64,000 bases of DNA from Utricularia gibba (Eukaryota; Streptophyta; Magnoliopsida; Lamiales; Lentibulariaceae), in the NCBI GenBank assembly GCA_002189035.1, contig NEEC01000010.1, positions 1,116,001 through 1,180,000 on the forward strand. Reading direction: 5' to 3'. Below, piece by piece: positions 35,504 to 50,081 of this stretch. How positions within the stretch are numbered: position 1 is the stretch's first letter; each line of letters begins with the position of its first letter. The translations under genes were made by a program, and so were the position numbers. The notes below the pieces were generated by a model. The model did no database searches. It was not told where the DNA came from and worked only from the letters and a program-made list of their open reading frames with translations.

Positions 35504-38500
35504 TCACGCCACAGGCGCCTCGCTGTTGTTATCCAGTGGCATGTACTGCGACATGATGGCGCGGATCTCCGAGTCCATGTACATCTGCACACAACACCCA
35601 CATTAGTGAGGGGGCAGTGTGTGCGAGTGCCAACTCCACACAAAGAGTTGCGTTCCACTTCGAATCCAAAAGAGAGTAGCAGTTACATAGCTTGTGACCA
35701 TTAGGAAAATCAGTTTCAAGCAATGCAAAAGACCACTTCCGGTCGTCAAGTTCAACAAAAACTCTTGCTTGCTTCATGTTTCCCAGAATATCACAACGCA
35801 TCAGGTCACGAGATGGAAGGCTTACCCGGATTCGGTACTTGTAAAGGCCGTATCCCACAACTCCGGCCAGCATCAAAGACACTACCACCACCCAGAAAAA
35901 GCTCCATGCATTTACCGGCCTACCTTTACCTGTAACTTTCTCAAGATACAAGAGTAAGGAGGTGCAAGATGCTCACAGCTGGTTTTCTTAGTATGACTAA
36001 ACACAATTTTGCTAGCACCTGACAACAAAATCTCTGTATCTGACACTCATTTCCCTCAAAATCAGTCTAAAATGAATCATAGAAAAAGTCAAAACACATC
36101 TTTTTCCTAACCTGGAAATGGTTTTTAAGTCGATGAATTACCCCAGTGAGGATGAAAGGAATTTTTTGTGAGGAAAATGAATTTCGTAATTCTAATATAT
36201 TGTATCCATCACCCTTCTCGAAAGTAAGATGTGCTTACCAATACATGTGTCGTGTTCCTGTATGTACAGTAAGTTATTACTGCAACTGCAGTCATAACCT
36301 CCCCAAGTGTTCTTGCAGTTGCATTCTGGACACTGGCACGCCAGCTTCTCCTTGCATTCGTCGATGTCTGGACAGAAGAAAATCAAGTTATTGAAGCAAG
36401 TTACTCATGAATTCTTGAGTTGACACAGTGCATCTAATGCTTATGCTTACAATCCCATTGACTGAAACTTAGAATTATTCAGGGTTCTCAATGCTATATT
36501 TCATTTTCCAGTGGTAAGATGATTCACATGAGAGTTGATACCTTCACAGTTGTTCACTCCATCACCCTTGAACCCAGGGGGCACTGGCAGCCATTGGTAA
36601 CGGAATTCTGAAAACATTTGTGTCAGTGAACGAGCCAGGGGAGCACACTTTGTTTTTTCCCTTTTGCTAATATTGTGAGTACAAGAATTTCAATGCATTC
36701 CATCTCTTTTAACACAACTGTGGATAATCTGCCAATAAACCTCTCTATGAAACTTGAGAAAAGTAGGATAGTGCTTGCAACTTACATGACATGCAGAAAA
36801 GGTCCATCCACCCTTCGATCCAATCCAACAGCCTCCATTGTTGATTTCACATCTCAATACACCAGAAGCTACAGAAAAAAAAAGAGAGAGAGAACATTTT
36901 AGGATCTAAGAGAAAGGTTGACATATGTCTCATACAGGACTGGTTTTACATGTAGAGTACTGCTTTAATGCCAGTTTTAGCCATCTTACTAAAAAATTCT
37001 CCCATTCTTGACATTGTAACAGTTCGTTGATCGAACTAATTCATAAAAGCAATGGAGAAAACAAAGATCACCTTCACAGTGGGTGTAACCATCACCCACA
37101 AACTTCACACCATGCACAGTAGGACACTCGCACACCCTTCCTCGGAAGGTGTCCTAAAATGTCAATAGCTATAAGATAAAACTCAGTGGCCAAAGGGTAA
37201 CATGAATACAAAGTAAAAGAAATACCCTGCAAGCAGTAACATTATGAGAGGCATCTTGCCAACATCCACCGTTATTTTCCAAGCATTCGTTTGTTTCCAT
37301 GTCTGTACAGGATCAATGGGTAAAAAAGAACATGATGTAGGATCCTCTAATACGTTGTCACAGGGAAGTTGCACACACTTGTACGTATATGCGGCTTGAG
37401 AAAAATAAAAGGTACTCAGATTAAATTTACCACTAGTCAAACATACATCAGGTTCTGTTGACTCTTCGAAACCTGAGCATATAGCCCTGAGAACCGCTCC
37501 CTTGTCCAACTTTCCTGAGCAGATGAATACTGTTTACATCTATTTGTCTAGAAGAGAAGAATTTGATTTGATGAAAGTGTCTACCTCGGTACTGTCTGTT
37601 GTTTATCAGAAGGGTTGGCAACATAGTAACATCACCTCGTGATCCTTTCCCTACCTAAGTATACGAGAACTCCTCGTTCAGAATAGATTGCAGCCTAAAA
37701 GGGAAGCTCCAAGTCCCAAATCATGAATTTCAAAGTCATAGAACCTGTGATTCTTGTTCTTGCTTTAGAACTGGATTATCAGCATCCGCATCAGTGTCGC
37801 CTATGCATTCATCAATCTGCTTAACATCAAAACCTGAAGAAAAGCAAGAGCGAACAAGCATAAATGTCAGTAAAAAAAAAGAATTACATGTGGTGCAGAC
37901 AGAAAAATGGCTCCAAAACCAAATGCAAGCACCTATGGCCTAATAACTGAGGTGGTAAAAAGCATCACATAAGACAGCAACACCAAAATAAAATAACCCA
38001 CCAAGAGACCCAATTATTTCATCCGCACATTCCTTTGTATACTTCTTCTCCTTCATTCGGCATCGGATTGAGAAATCTGTCACATAGTCCCACCACTGCC
38101 AAGGTTTACCACTTTCATTTGCTATCTTAAAAAAGCAGGCTTGACGTAGATTTTGCACCACAACATCCTTCCCATCATATCCTTTATTGAAATCTTGCTC
38201 AGGGTCTGGTGCACAGTACCTTCCATGGTTGATGCACTGTGACTTACATTGTGTACTCAACAGAAATGACTCAGGACAATACCAAGTAATGTAATGAGGA
38301 GTAAACTGGGTGTAGCCCTTCTTCTCAAGTATCTGGGCAGCTCCTCTGAAACTATGGATGAAATCTAACTGGCTTTCGCATTTGGAACCACATTCATCGT
38401 TAGAATTTGTCCAAAATTCATATTCGACCCTCTCATCCGGATGTGGAAGTGATTCCTTCCAATCAAGACCAACATTGACGATTTCCCCATTAGAAAGTGC

Positions 38501-39339
38501 TTTTTTCATTTTGTCCCCAAGTTCCTTGGTTATCAGCACTGAAGGGATAGTAATGTCCTTCACGTAATCAGCCTTTGTATCCTCTTCCTCAGGCGTGTCC
38601 ATGGTAATAAGAAGCTCAAATTTATCATCAGCCACAAGAATGGCTGCAGCTCCGCCATTCTGAGCATTCCATGCCTTTAATGTAAAGTAACATTCTGCCA
38701 GACAATTAATCAACATGATAAGGTTATTACACTCAACAGTAACAAAAGTCCATTCTCATTCAAACAAGGCCATGAATCAAGAACCCACATTTATAGTTGT
38801 TACTAGTAAGTGTTTATTTCTTTTTTTCATCAAGAATCCACATTCCCAAATCCAGTACACAACACCTGCGGGAATAAAACCATCCATTTCTCTAGTAACA
38901 TTGCCATTGAATCATTCACCATGCCTAGTTTGAAATTATATACAATCTATAGTTATGTCAACAGTAGCACCCACGAGATTCTCCATTTTCTGCAAATTAG
39001 CCACCAAAAACAGGGTATGTGAACTAAGAAAGTGACACACTTACCCCCTCGATCAACAAGAAGGAAAATCGGGACCCCGGCACGTTTACCCTTGAAGGAA
39101 AAATTAGCATTTTGAAATTTTTGGCAACCCTTTTGATTTGATTTCGGGTAGTAGACTGACCCAACCATCGTTCCTCCATATTTAGGAACCCCAAAATTTC
39201 CAATTGATGCTTCAAACACGCCACTCACTGACTCTGGAGAAGTCACCTTCAAACTATTCTTCTCCACTACAAACCTTCCGAAACAAGCTCCAAACAGCAT
39301 AAACCATATAACGTTGAACCCTTTAAACCTCCGGCTCAT
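35504..39339 (-). CDS. VSR: Vacuolar sorting receptor with a 1-base deficit in an EGF exon
   Basis: Type I receptor that carries soluble cargo with NPIR-like signals to the vacuole via the trans-Golgi and prevacuolar compartment. Twelve exons, reading down: 39045-39339, 38002-38694, 37745-37833, 37585-37654, 37431-37514, 37226-37302, 37072-37153, 36786-36868, 36542-36607, 36239-36367, 35826-35929, 35504-35584. Seen: a signal peptide; [17 protein letters not shown]; the protease-associated domain ([19 protein letters not shown]); [42 protein letters not shown]-like repeats ([36 protein letters not shown]); a transmembrane helix; and a cytosolic tail with the tyrosine sorting motif YMPL. Exon lengths total 1853 nt, one short. 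Exon 9 needs six C but has five (plus-strand G run 36577-36581) to read [16 protein letters not shown]. About 617 residues when complete. Confidence 0.95.
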
Positions 39340-40653
39340 CTTGTTCACCGCGTTAAACTCCCCTACACAGTAAATGAATGATCGAAAACTAGAAAGCCAC
39401 ACAAGAAAAAAAGATAAACGGGGCCACCTAGCTTAGAGATGCAAGTCAACACTACAACACGACAAGAAAGAGGGATTCCGTGTACCCATAAAGGAGGAGA
39501 TAAATTAGATGATAAAGAAGTCACCCAAATCTTCTGTAGGATTTAAAGCTCTAGATGATGGAGCATGAGCAGAGACAACACCGAAGAACAAGCTAGAACC
39601 AAGAAGACTTTTCTCAGAAAGAAGACATGGGCGTGATTGTCGTTGATCAGAAAATGATCAAACACGTTCAAACCTTCCCGCAGGGACTGAAACTCCAGGA
39701 AAACGGCATGCGTCTTCTTAGAGAAGAAAGTCGTTTCGTGGGGACGAAGTGCAACCGCCGATGGGCCACCATATGATTTACATGTTCACATGATGGCTAC
39801 TTGGTTTAATTTTGTTTAATTATTAATCATTAAAATAAAATGCTGCAATGATTAATTGCTTAATGAGTTGGATTCTGTGCCTTTTGCATGTGGATGAACT
39901 TTTATTTTGGATTTATTTTTATATTTTTTAATATCGATGCGCTACTAATTTTTTATATTGTATGAAAAATATGTAAATATTCAAAAAAACATAATTTTAG
40001 ATTGAATGATAATAAAATCAAAAATATAATAAATTTTTAATTTTCGAGAATTGGTATTGATAACAAATATGACATAAACGTTATAATATTTTACAAATAT
40101 TTTTCGATGTGTATAGCATATTATTTTGAAGCTTGTTCTAAACTAATCATGTTAAACTATGAAAGATGGATCGTCCCATTAGGGCTTGATATTCGAATGA
40201 TGTGCACCAATGGTTTTGAGCTTTTTGGAAAGCTATTGGTTTTATGTTAAACTTCAAAGGACGTCTATAATTACAAATACTATAAAAATATTTTGATATC
40301 TTATAAAATGTCATGATTCTTAATATGCTGAATCTAAAATATTTATTATTGAATATTATGAAAAATAAATTGATAATGTTTTATTTTTTTAAAAAAGTGA
40401 CCATTATTCAAGGATACATAAAAAAAACAAAATAAAATTGATAATTTGAGGGAGAACGAGTATCGGCTGGGCCGCGCGTTGGGCGGGCCCAAGAGCTGAT
40501 AACGGTCTTCACTTCTGCAAATATGGTGTGCCACTCATCATGTGCCACGTGGCGTATGCTCTATTCTGCGAGATCGCGGTTAGGAGTTCCTCCGGATGTT
40601 CTAATAAAGATTCCCCCACCATTTTCCTTGACTATTTGCCATCTCTTTCCAAG
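39340..40653. other. Divergent promoter region between VSR and S6K
   Basis: 39340-39790 has mixed composition and is the leader and promoter of the receptor gene. 39790-40450 is AT-rich. From about 40450 a GC-richer block (GGGCCGCGCGTTGGGCGGGC) and the following sequence form the probable promoter and first non-coding exon of the S6 kinase gene, which ends at a GTACGC donor at 40654. Confidence 0.5.
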
Positions 40654-40964
40654 GTACGCTCGATTTCTCGTATTGCGCTTGCTGCTTCCGATTTCTTGTT
40701 TTGAGGATTTTCAAGTATTTTTAATATCGATGAAGCCTATGAAACTCGCTGATCGTTGCGGGTTTCCGAGGTTATTTAGGGTTTGACGGAAAGTAGGCGT
40801 GAAGAGGTGAATTGGGTCACAGGAGATCACTATCTTTCGCGTGAATGTGTTTCTTTATTTAGTTTTTGTATCTTGTCAACTGGATTGTTAAGATTATGCT
40901 GTTACAAAAGTTGTTCATTTGATTTCATAAAGAGTCGATATTTACTAATTTGTGTTGATTGCAG
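40654..40964 (+). other. Probable intron in the S6K 5' leader
   Basis: A good donor (CCAAG then GTACGC) and acceptor (TTGATTGCAG before ACCTGAG) bound a T-rich 311-bp segment upstream of the S6 kinase ATG. Leader introns are common in plant signalling genes. Inferred from splice signals only. Confidence 0.55.
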
Positions 40965-40983
40965 ACCTGAGATCCAGTGATTC

Positions 40984-41178
40984 ATGAATTCTAGAACTAC
41001 AGTCGCATCTAAGGTTTCCTGCAACGTAGGAAACAAGGGAAGTACCTTTGCACAGGGTGTTGTTTGCTTGCTGTCTGCTTACTTTAGAAATCCATCCGTG
41101 CACATTGTTATTTCTTTGGGACTATTGATCTCCTTGTTCTGTTGCAAGTTGGGGGAAGATTCGCATCTGTTGCCGTGA
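40984..41178 (+). promoter_or_regulatory. Upstream open reading frame in the S6K leader
   Basis: An ATG 232 bases ahead of the S6K start opens a 64-codon frame (begins MNSRTTVASKVSC) that terminates 38 bases before the S6K ATG and does not overlap it. If this part of the leader is retained after splicing, ribosomes would have to reinitiate to make S6K. No conserved peptide is recognised. Confidence 0.4.
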
Positions 41179-41215
41179 CTTAGTGGCACCGTTGACTCTT
41201 CTTTAGCATAAGACC

Positions 41216-43137
<1,922 letters not shown>

Positions 43138-43589
43138 AATGCCACCCATTTATACTCTGTTTCCAATACTTGAAGCTAAGATGGCTTTGCTTCTTGCTTT
43201 CATAATATGAACATCACTATGGTATTCTGCTTCGTATCAAGTTGTTGTGGTACACTTTTCTCATGTGAACCGCAGAAGTGTGTTGTATTATACTCCTCAC
43301 TCTGCTGATGTGGATGGATGTTGCTTTTTTTCGTTTTCTTTTTTTTTTTCAAAAAAAAAAATCAGTTGTGATGGGTGTTGTGGAAATGAAATCATGAGCA
43401 TTTCGATCTATTCTGTGTAGAAGCTGATATCGGTTTGAACCGGGGGTGTGTTGTTGGGTAGCTGAGGGATGTTTGTGTTACTATACACGCGAAATAAAAA
43501 TCTTTTCCTCACAATACATGCATTAGGTGACTCAACCTGAACATCCGAAACCACTCCAGAAAACGCTTTTTTAGTATTGCTTTATGTGG
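43138..43589. other. Convergent 3' UTR region
   Basis: 452 bases between the S6K stop and the stop of the minus-strand proline-rich gene. Contains a T-run followed by an A-run near 43345-43362 that could form a hairpin. No gene. Confidence 0.55.
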
Positions 43590-45964
43590 CTACAAAGGAC
43601 TGAAGGGCTCGGGAAGAGTTCCGAAACCAGTGTCAAACATGAGCTCTTGGTCAGGCATGTCATCGATGCTGTGAAGCCAGTTTGTGTTCTTGAGGTCCTC
43701 TTTCAGAAGAATCATATCATACCTGCAGCTTTCGTAGATGTCTGGATTTATCAGTTTCGCAGAAGCTAAGCAACTGCCTTCTTTACTCCCACTTTCTGAG
43801 TATCTGCGGGCCGTCACCTGCTCTCCACTGGCGCCGTTACTTGTTACAGCAGGCGTGCCGCTACTGACTGGAGATGTCCAGGAAGGGGTTTTCTCGCTGC
43901 TGGGCCGAATGCTCTGAGGGAATAGGTTTGTGGATGAAATTCTCCTGGTTCCGCTGCTTCCATTTCTAATTTCCTGTAACAGGAGGAGGATACGTTTGAA
44001 AACAAAAAATGGATAATGCAAGCAGAAGATGACTACCTTATTCCGTATAAAGCTGGTTGCAGCGTCTGGTGATAGCTTCACAGGTCTTCGTGTTGGCATT
44101 TCTCTGTGGATGTCGAATCCGCAAGGCAACTGCCCATTGGCAAGTGCACGATTTTTCAATGTGGGATCTGCTGCAGCTCTTCCCCTGGTGGCAACCGGCG
44201 AAGGCTGCCTCTTGGGAAGATTACCATTAGGAAGATCTTCTTGCCTTTTTGTAGCCGTGGGTCTGGACCTCCCAGCTGATAAAGGCCTATCTGGCAAGGA
44301 GGTGCGGAGGTTTGGTGGAGTTTCAAGTGAAAAATCAGGCAAAATGATGGGTTGTGGCGGAGGGCGAACACGCAGAGCAGGGGAACTTGGGCAAGAAACT
44401 GAACTGACACTTCGTCCGTTACTGAAGCTATGCCCAGCAGGGGTGGAATATCCAGAAGATGAGGAGGTGGTATTACGACGAACTGGGGTCGAGGGACGAG
44501 TGGGAGTTGAAGGCCTCGATGGAACTCTAGCAGGAGTACCATTCGAATTGGTTGAAGATTGAGACCGGGAAGTAGGAGTTGAAGGCCTGGAGCTGACGGA
44601 TGATCTTGGCCTATCCAACAAGGTGGGGTTAGCAACCGGACGAGGTTTTGAAGGTGTACTGGACCTGGATACCGAAGGACGGGCAGAAGAAGCAGGGTTT
44701 CTGGGTGAAGAGCGACTACTGGGAGTGGCTGGCCTGATATAAGATGAAACCGAAGCAGAGCTTGTGTTGAGCATGGCCGCTGATTTATTTGAGAGGGCGG
44801 TATGATGTGAAGCAGAGATGGAAGGTCTGGTCGCCGAGCTGCTCCGTGATGGCTTCGTTGCCTGAGTGTTCCCTGAATTAGACGTTGACAACTGGAAACC
44901 AAAAAAACCAGGATGATAGACAGAAAACAGCATAGAAAAAAATATTGAAATAACTTCAGCATTGCAAGGAACTATAACGCACAGTAGCAGTTGCAATGCT
45001 CAAACAAAACTGGTGTTGATTCATACCCGTGAGGCTTTTGTAGTGGATGATGATCTCGCTAAAGTGCCACTACGTCTTGGAGCCAGAATGGAAGCCTGAG
45101 ATTCATTCCCGTTGGAAAAAGGGGTTGCAGGAGGAGTAAGAAGCCTGTGAGAAGCAAATCATTGTTCATGTAATTAGAAAACATAGACATGTGATGATGC
45201 TGAGTTACTTGCTGTCTCCGCATTTCATCAAGCATGTTGACAGGAAAGTGTTCACACGATCATCTAGAATTTGAAAATTCTCTGTTTTACACGAACATGA
45301 GAAAGATTTAAATCCAAATTGGGAAAGATTAAGCATGGGATTTAGAAACTATGAGAAGAATGCAATCCGGCTCAAGTGGGTAACTAATGACAATCAAAGA
45401 GGAGTCAGTGGATTCGATTAATACGAGAACAAATGACAAGAGAGCAAGAACAGAGGGAAACGAATCACCAATCGTAGTCATGCTTTCCTGCATCAGGAGA
45501 CAAGAAACCATCGGATCCATTCTTCTCCAGCATCGCAGTTCCGATTGAGAGCCTTCCCAATCTCAAGGATACTGCAAAAGGTGGACCATTCCAAATCAGG
45601 GCACAGCGCATGAACACTTCGAAAACAGGGAAAAAAAAGCATGACAGAGACAACACATGAAGCAATGAATTAACGATGCACCGTCTGCTTTCTGTTTACC
45701 AACTGAGGACTTGTCGCAAACACTCGAAACACAAACAGTAACAGAAGAAAACGTGTTGTCACGCGGTAATCAGAAGCAACTACCATCGTACTCGTCGGCA
45801 GGGACGACGGAGAGACTCCAGCGTCCTTTAGAGAAGAGATCCAGTTTATCGTCGGCAGGATCCTTCATATTAGGACCTCCGGTGACGCTGCTGCCCCGGC
45901 GATGCAGCACCGCCGGAATACTGCGGCCACCGCCGATGAAAGAATCTCGCAATGTTCGGCTCAT
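43590..45964 (-). CDS. Basic Ser/Pro/Arg-rich protein (At2g40070/At3g09000-like, BPP family)
   Basis: Predicted 546-residue basic, largely disordered protein. Five exons reading down: 45784-45964, 45469-45571, 45027-45144, 44037-44891, 43590-43973; all phases agree. Seen: a conserved N-terminus (MSRTLRDSFIGGG, then DDKLDLFSKGRWSLSV), a central region dense in RPSTPT-type repeats, Ser and Arg (roughly residues 135-300), SPALRVRPPPQPIILPDFSLETPPNL, and a folded-looking C-terminus (CRYDMILLKEDLKNTNWLHSI and LMFDTGFGTLPEPF). This combination is typical of the plant proline-rich family around Arabidopsis At2g40070/At3g09000, described as basic proline-rich proteins that associate with microtubules; that role is from the family, not visible here. 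The repeat region creates long antisense and alternate open frames that are not genes. Confidence 0.85.
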
Positions 45965-46749
45965 CGGAAGGCCGTCACACCTCGGCGGCGCAAAGCACGG
46001 GAAGCTAAGCTAGCACATGCGCAGTGTCACATAACGCGTGAGCAGTCGGAAGCGACGGGAGACGGTGTCAGGAAGGAAAAACAAGTAGTATATGGGTCTC
46101 CGCGGGGAACCTGTGGAAGCCAATGCGCCGGTCAGAGAATAACAAAAATTAAAAAATGGACAAGCTACTAAACGACGTCGTTACTGGGGCCCGGCACTCA
46201 TGACGTGTCTCCGGATAAAAATCTGACCAATGAGGTGAACTGTCCCCAACAAAATATGTTTCACCACACTAAATCAGATTACATTTTTATTTCAATTTTA
46301 AAATAAAGAATTCATTTTCATTTTTTTTAAAAATTCACAAATTACCCGATAAGAGCGAGCAGCAAGTCAAAGTGGCATGAAGTAATCTCCCTCAGTAGCA
46401 GGTCGATGTGGTCAGGGCCCAGGGCCCACAGAATCTGGCGCTGAACATTTTAAGTAGATGAATGAATTAACTGTTCACCCCATTATTAATAGATGAAAGA
46501 TGAATTTCATCATGAATTATTTTGGATCATATGAAGAATTTGTGGAGGGAAATTTCATTATTTTTATTAGAAATATTATCACTCAAATAGATATTTAAAA
46601 AAAATTGATGATTGTAAGCTTTTTTACCCCAATTTTATTTAAAAAATGTTAATTATTTAAATGAATGATTTTTACTGTACCTGAGGGGCCTGGGGTCCAC
46701 TTTTTATCCTACTATTGTTCAGTCAATGGAGGGATTGTCAGATTGTAAA

Positions 46750-46915
46750 ACTGCCTAACGAAGTAATATTATATTATTTCATAAAAAATATAAATTTTAA
46801 TACATTAAATTACATATTGAAAAAATTAATAAATTAAATTATCGCATAGTTTAATACGATAATATAAATGTATTTTTGAAATATATAAGAGTTAATAGTT
46901 TAATTTTTCTAATTA
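46750..46915 (-). repeat. Copy B of the AT-rich dispersed repeat
   Basis: The reverse complement contains CAAAAATACATTTATATTAT followed by a TTAAACTATGCGATAATTTA core, lining up with copy A near 16138 and copy C near 63396 in the same order. The upstream AATTAGAAAAATTAA stretch is also shared with copy C. Confidence 0.5.
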
Positions 46916-48182
46916 ATAACTCAAACAAATATTTAGAAAATTCAATAATCATTTAAGTTAATATCAAATTTTAAATTTTAGTTTTCCTACAAAACAAGAT
47001 AAGATTGGAATTTACTAAAATTAAAGCGAATCATTCCAACATATTTAGTTTACAGAACATGTTATAAGCACTCAGCTTCACATTTAAGAAAAAGAAGCAT
47101 TTCCTTGCTTTTTGTTTACCTTTATTTATGTCCAAGATACCAACTGAAAGGCATGGATTTAGACATATAAAAAGATGCAACAAAATTAGAATAAAACAAG
47201 GGGATGAAAAAAAGAAGAAAACTTAATGAGGAGGAGTTGTGGGGAATGGCATGTGTGCATCTTAATTAAACAATTAAAAATTCTTAAATCACACAACTGA
47301 TCACTTTGTGGACGAAACTTTCAAATCAAACTTAAACAATCGCAAAATTGATTTAATTTAATAATAAAATCCAGGATGAAATGAGTTGTGAAATAAATAA
47401 ATAATGGGAAAATAATTAGTGTAATGAGTAGATGTTGTAATAATGGTTTGTTGCGATGTCTTATTCAATGTGTTAGGTTTTGCAATTAATTCCTGTTTAG
47501 CATCTCGTTAAGGCGAACCCCACGTCCCATTAAGAAACCATTCAGCATGACGTCGACGACCAACACCATTTACAATATAAAAATAAATAATAATAATAAT
47601 AATAATTTGACCCATAATTTGTATTTTAATAACATATATTCCCCATTTTTGTAATTTTTAGTTATTTTCCAAATTTATAAAAAAATACTGGAAAGACAGT
47701 CCTCGTGGCCGATCCCATGCATGGGTTTGGTGGAGTGAAGAGGAAATGACACGTAGGGGAAAGAAGAGTAAATGGAAGGGAAGAAGGGGTGGGTGATGGT
47801 TGAGAATGGAGCAACGTCGACATCAGGGCCCACCACCTATTCATACGCCCTCCACACACCTCTTTTAAAACCCGGGCCGCTGGAGTGGATCCCTTTAATT
47901 ATTATTATTCTTATTAATTAGTATTACATACTTCAAATAATTATTAAATTTCTGCATTACTAAACATAAAAAAAAAAAACCTTTCAAAAAACCATAAAAT
48001 AAATTTCACTAAAAGTGAATTTCGGTGTTACCACAAATTCTCCTTATTTACCTTTTTACCACATTTGGGAACTCCACAGTAAAAAAACAAGGCAGTAAAA
48101 TCCGGGGGTGAAATGGCAGGTAGTTGGCAGTTACCCCGCCCCTGCCTCAGAGGTTGGTAAGTGAGAGTAGTCCTGAAATAAA

Positions 48183-48300
48183 TTAAGGTTGGTGAATAAG
48201 TCATTGCATTCTGCAGACTCCAGTCTTGTGTTCGATCCAACCACCAGGATCACTTATTACCATCCTCTCTTTTTCAATACAAATTCTTTTTTTTTTCTTA
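48183..48300 (+). repeat. tRNA-like Pol III promoter, possible SINE
   Basis: TGGTGAATAAG at 48190-48200 matches the A-box consensus at 10 of 11 positions, and GTTCGATCC at 48230-48238 fits the B-box consensus perfectly, 40 bases apart. A long T-run (48287-48298) follows. The acceptor and T stems do not pair, so this is not a working tRNA gene; a degenerate tRNA-derived SINE head is the likeliest reading. Confidence 0.35.
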
Positions 48301-50081
48301 AAAAAAAAAGAAGATATTTGCGCAAGGCCAATGAATGAACGAACACCTTCAACCGTGCGCCACGTTTATAAAAGTGGTGCGTCAATTTTTTGTCAATTTT
48401 ATTACACACTAAAACTAGACTAACCAATTTTCTGATACATCCCACTCCTTGTACTTGAGAGTTTTATTTTCTGTTATTTGAATGTATGATGATTACAAAG
48501 AAATGCCAATGACATACAACTAAGATGGCCAATTCATTACATTCATTTTTTGGTGATGGGTAACAATTTCAAGTTATATTTCCATATTTTAAAATTTGAT
48601 ATAATTAAAAATGAATTCATATCATTGTGATGTCAAAATGATTAGTTATTTATAACACTTCTCATAATTGTCCACTTGATAGACTGATTCAAAAATGAGA
48701 GATTGCAATCATTAAATACTATGAAAACTGTTGTGTTTGAAAAATTCTTTAATGTACTTCTTCCAACAAAAAAATCAATTCAATGACGTTAGATATTTTG
48801 ATCCAAAAATCCAAGTTATAATTAAAAGTTGATATGGTGAATTAGATCGAGTAGGATACAAGCTGCATTGAGCATGACACCAAATAATCCATAACTTTTA
48901 CAATACTTTTTTTCTAAGAAATCCCACTAAATCTTTTACAATATGACTTTGAGTAGGTGCTACTTTGAAATGGTACGTTATTAGCATTAAATTCTTCTAT
49001 ATAATGCAACCTTTTAGAGTTTGAGACTCTGAATTCAATTTTTCTGTTACATTTGGAGTAATAGCAAATTGAACTAATAAGGATTCACATGTTGTGCTCA
49101 TTTTAACAAAATAATGAAGTTATTAAACAGGGTGAATGCTATTTTTAATCACAACTTAAAAACTCTTTTTATTTCATACAAAATAATGAGATATTAGAAA
49201 TTAAACAAGCGATAAATAGGATAAAGTTTACTATGAATCATTTTGTTTATTCCAATATACTCTATAAGCTTTTAAATATGCAAAAGTTTTACAAAATTCT
49301 TCCTAATATAACTTGAAGTTCATATCAATAAAGTATTAGTTGTTGTAATCATTAGTATTTTATAGTGCAATCATATCAGACATTCCAGATAAAATTTATG
49401 CATCTTCACTTAAATTTTTTCATTTATTTCTTAAAGCTTCAAACTTTCAAACCTTTCCATTGGTTCCATTAGTCTTGATTGCATCACAATAGAAAAAAAA
49501 TAATATTTTTTCAACAATACTCTACTTTCTAGAATTGCCAATGATTGTATCAATTAAAGTATTCAATCAAGTCAACATTAGAAACTTGACTTCTTTATCC
49601 ATCCATCTCGTTATGGAAATTATAATAGTCTAAGAAGAATACTTGTAAAAAAAATTAAATGATAAATATATTTTACATAAATAGTATAAAATCAAGTGAA
49701 ATATAATGAAATGATTAAAAAAAAATAAGAAAATTATTTTGAAACCACATACGATAAGGAGATTATAGAACATACTCGTGTTAGAAATATGGAATTACAT
49801 AACTCTACTATATGATAAATCAATTTATATGAATTAGTAATCCATTTTTATATTCGAACAATAGTAATCAAGTTACAAAATACTACGGATAACATGAAAA
49901 AATATTTAACTTTAATCAAATTTAAAAAATCAAATTTTCAAAAAATATAAATATGAATGACAAAATAAGAGTCAAGATGCCCCCATCCCTTGAATTTTCC
50001 TCTCCCTAGATACGCGTTGAATTTCCTTTCAAAATGTGACGTAATGGATGGAGTTATATTTCAACCATCATAATACTCTAT

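Larger units (their letters stand above)
45965..50081. other. Long AT-rich gene-free region
   Basis: 45965-46190 is a GC-rich leader/promoter of the proline-rich protein gene. Then mostly AT-rich. Included are a reverse-oriented copy of the dispersed repeat (46750-46915), a promoter-like GC-balanced island at 47690-47900 (purine-rich, an ACACGTA element near 47750, and CTCTTTTAAAACCC near 47860) with no gene attached on either side, and a tRNA-like segment at 48183-48300. No protein gene is supported. Confidence 0.5.

Noticed and set aside
44029-44562. 177-codon open frame antisense to the proline-rich protein
   Set aside because: Low-complexity shadow of the Ser/Pro/Arg-rich repeats; no motif and no start context. 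The sense gene is intact.
44156-44962. 268-codon alternate-frame open frame on the same strand as the proline-rich protein
   Set aside because: Leu/Pro-rich product created by repeat codons in a shifted frame; it crosses a supported intron boundary.
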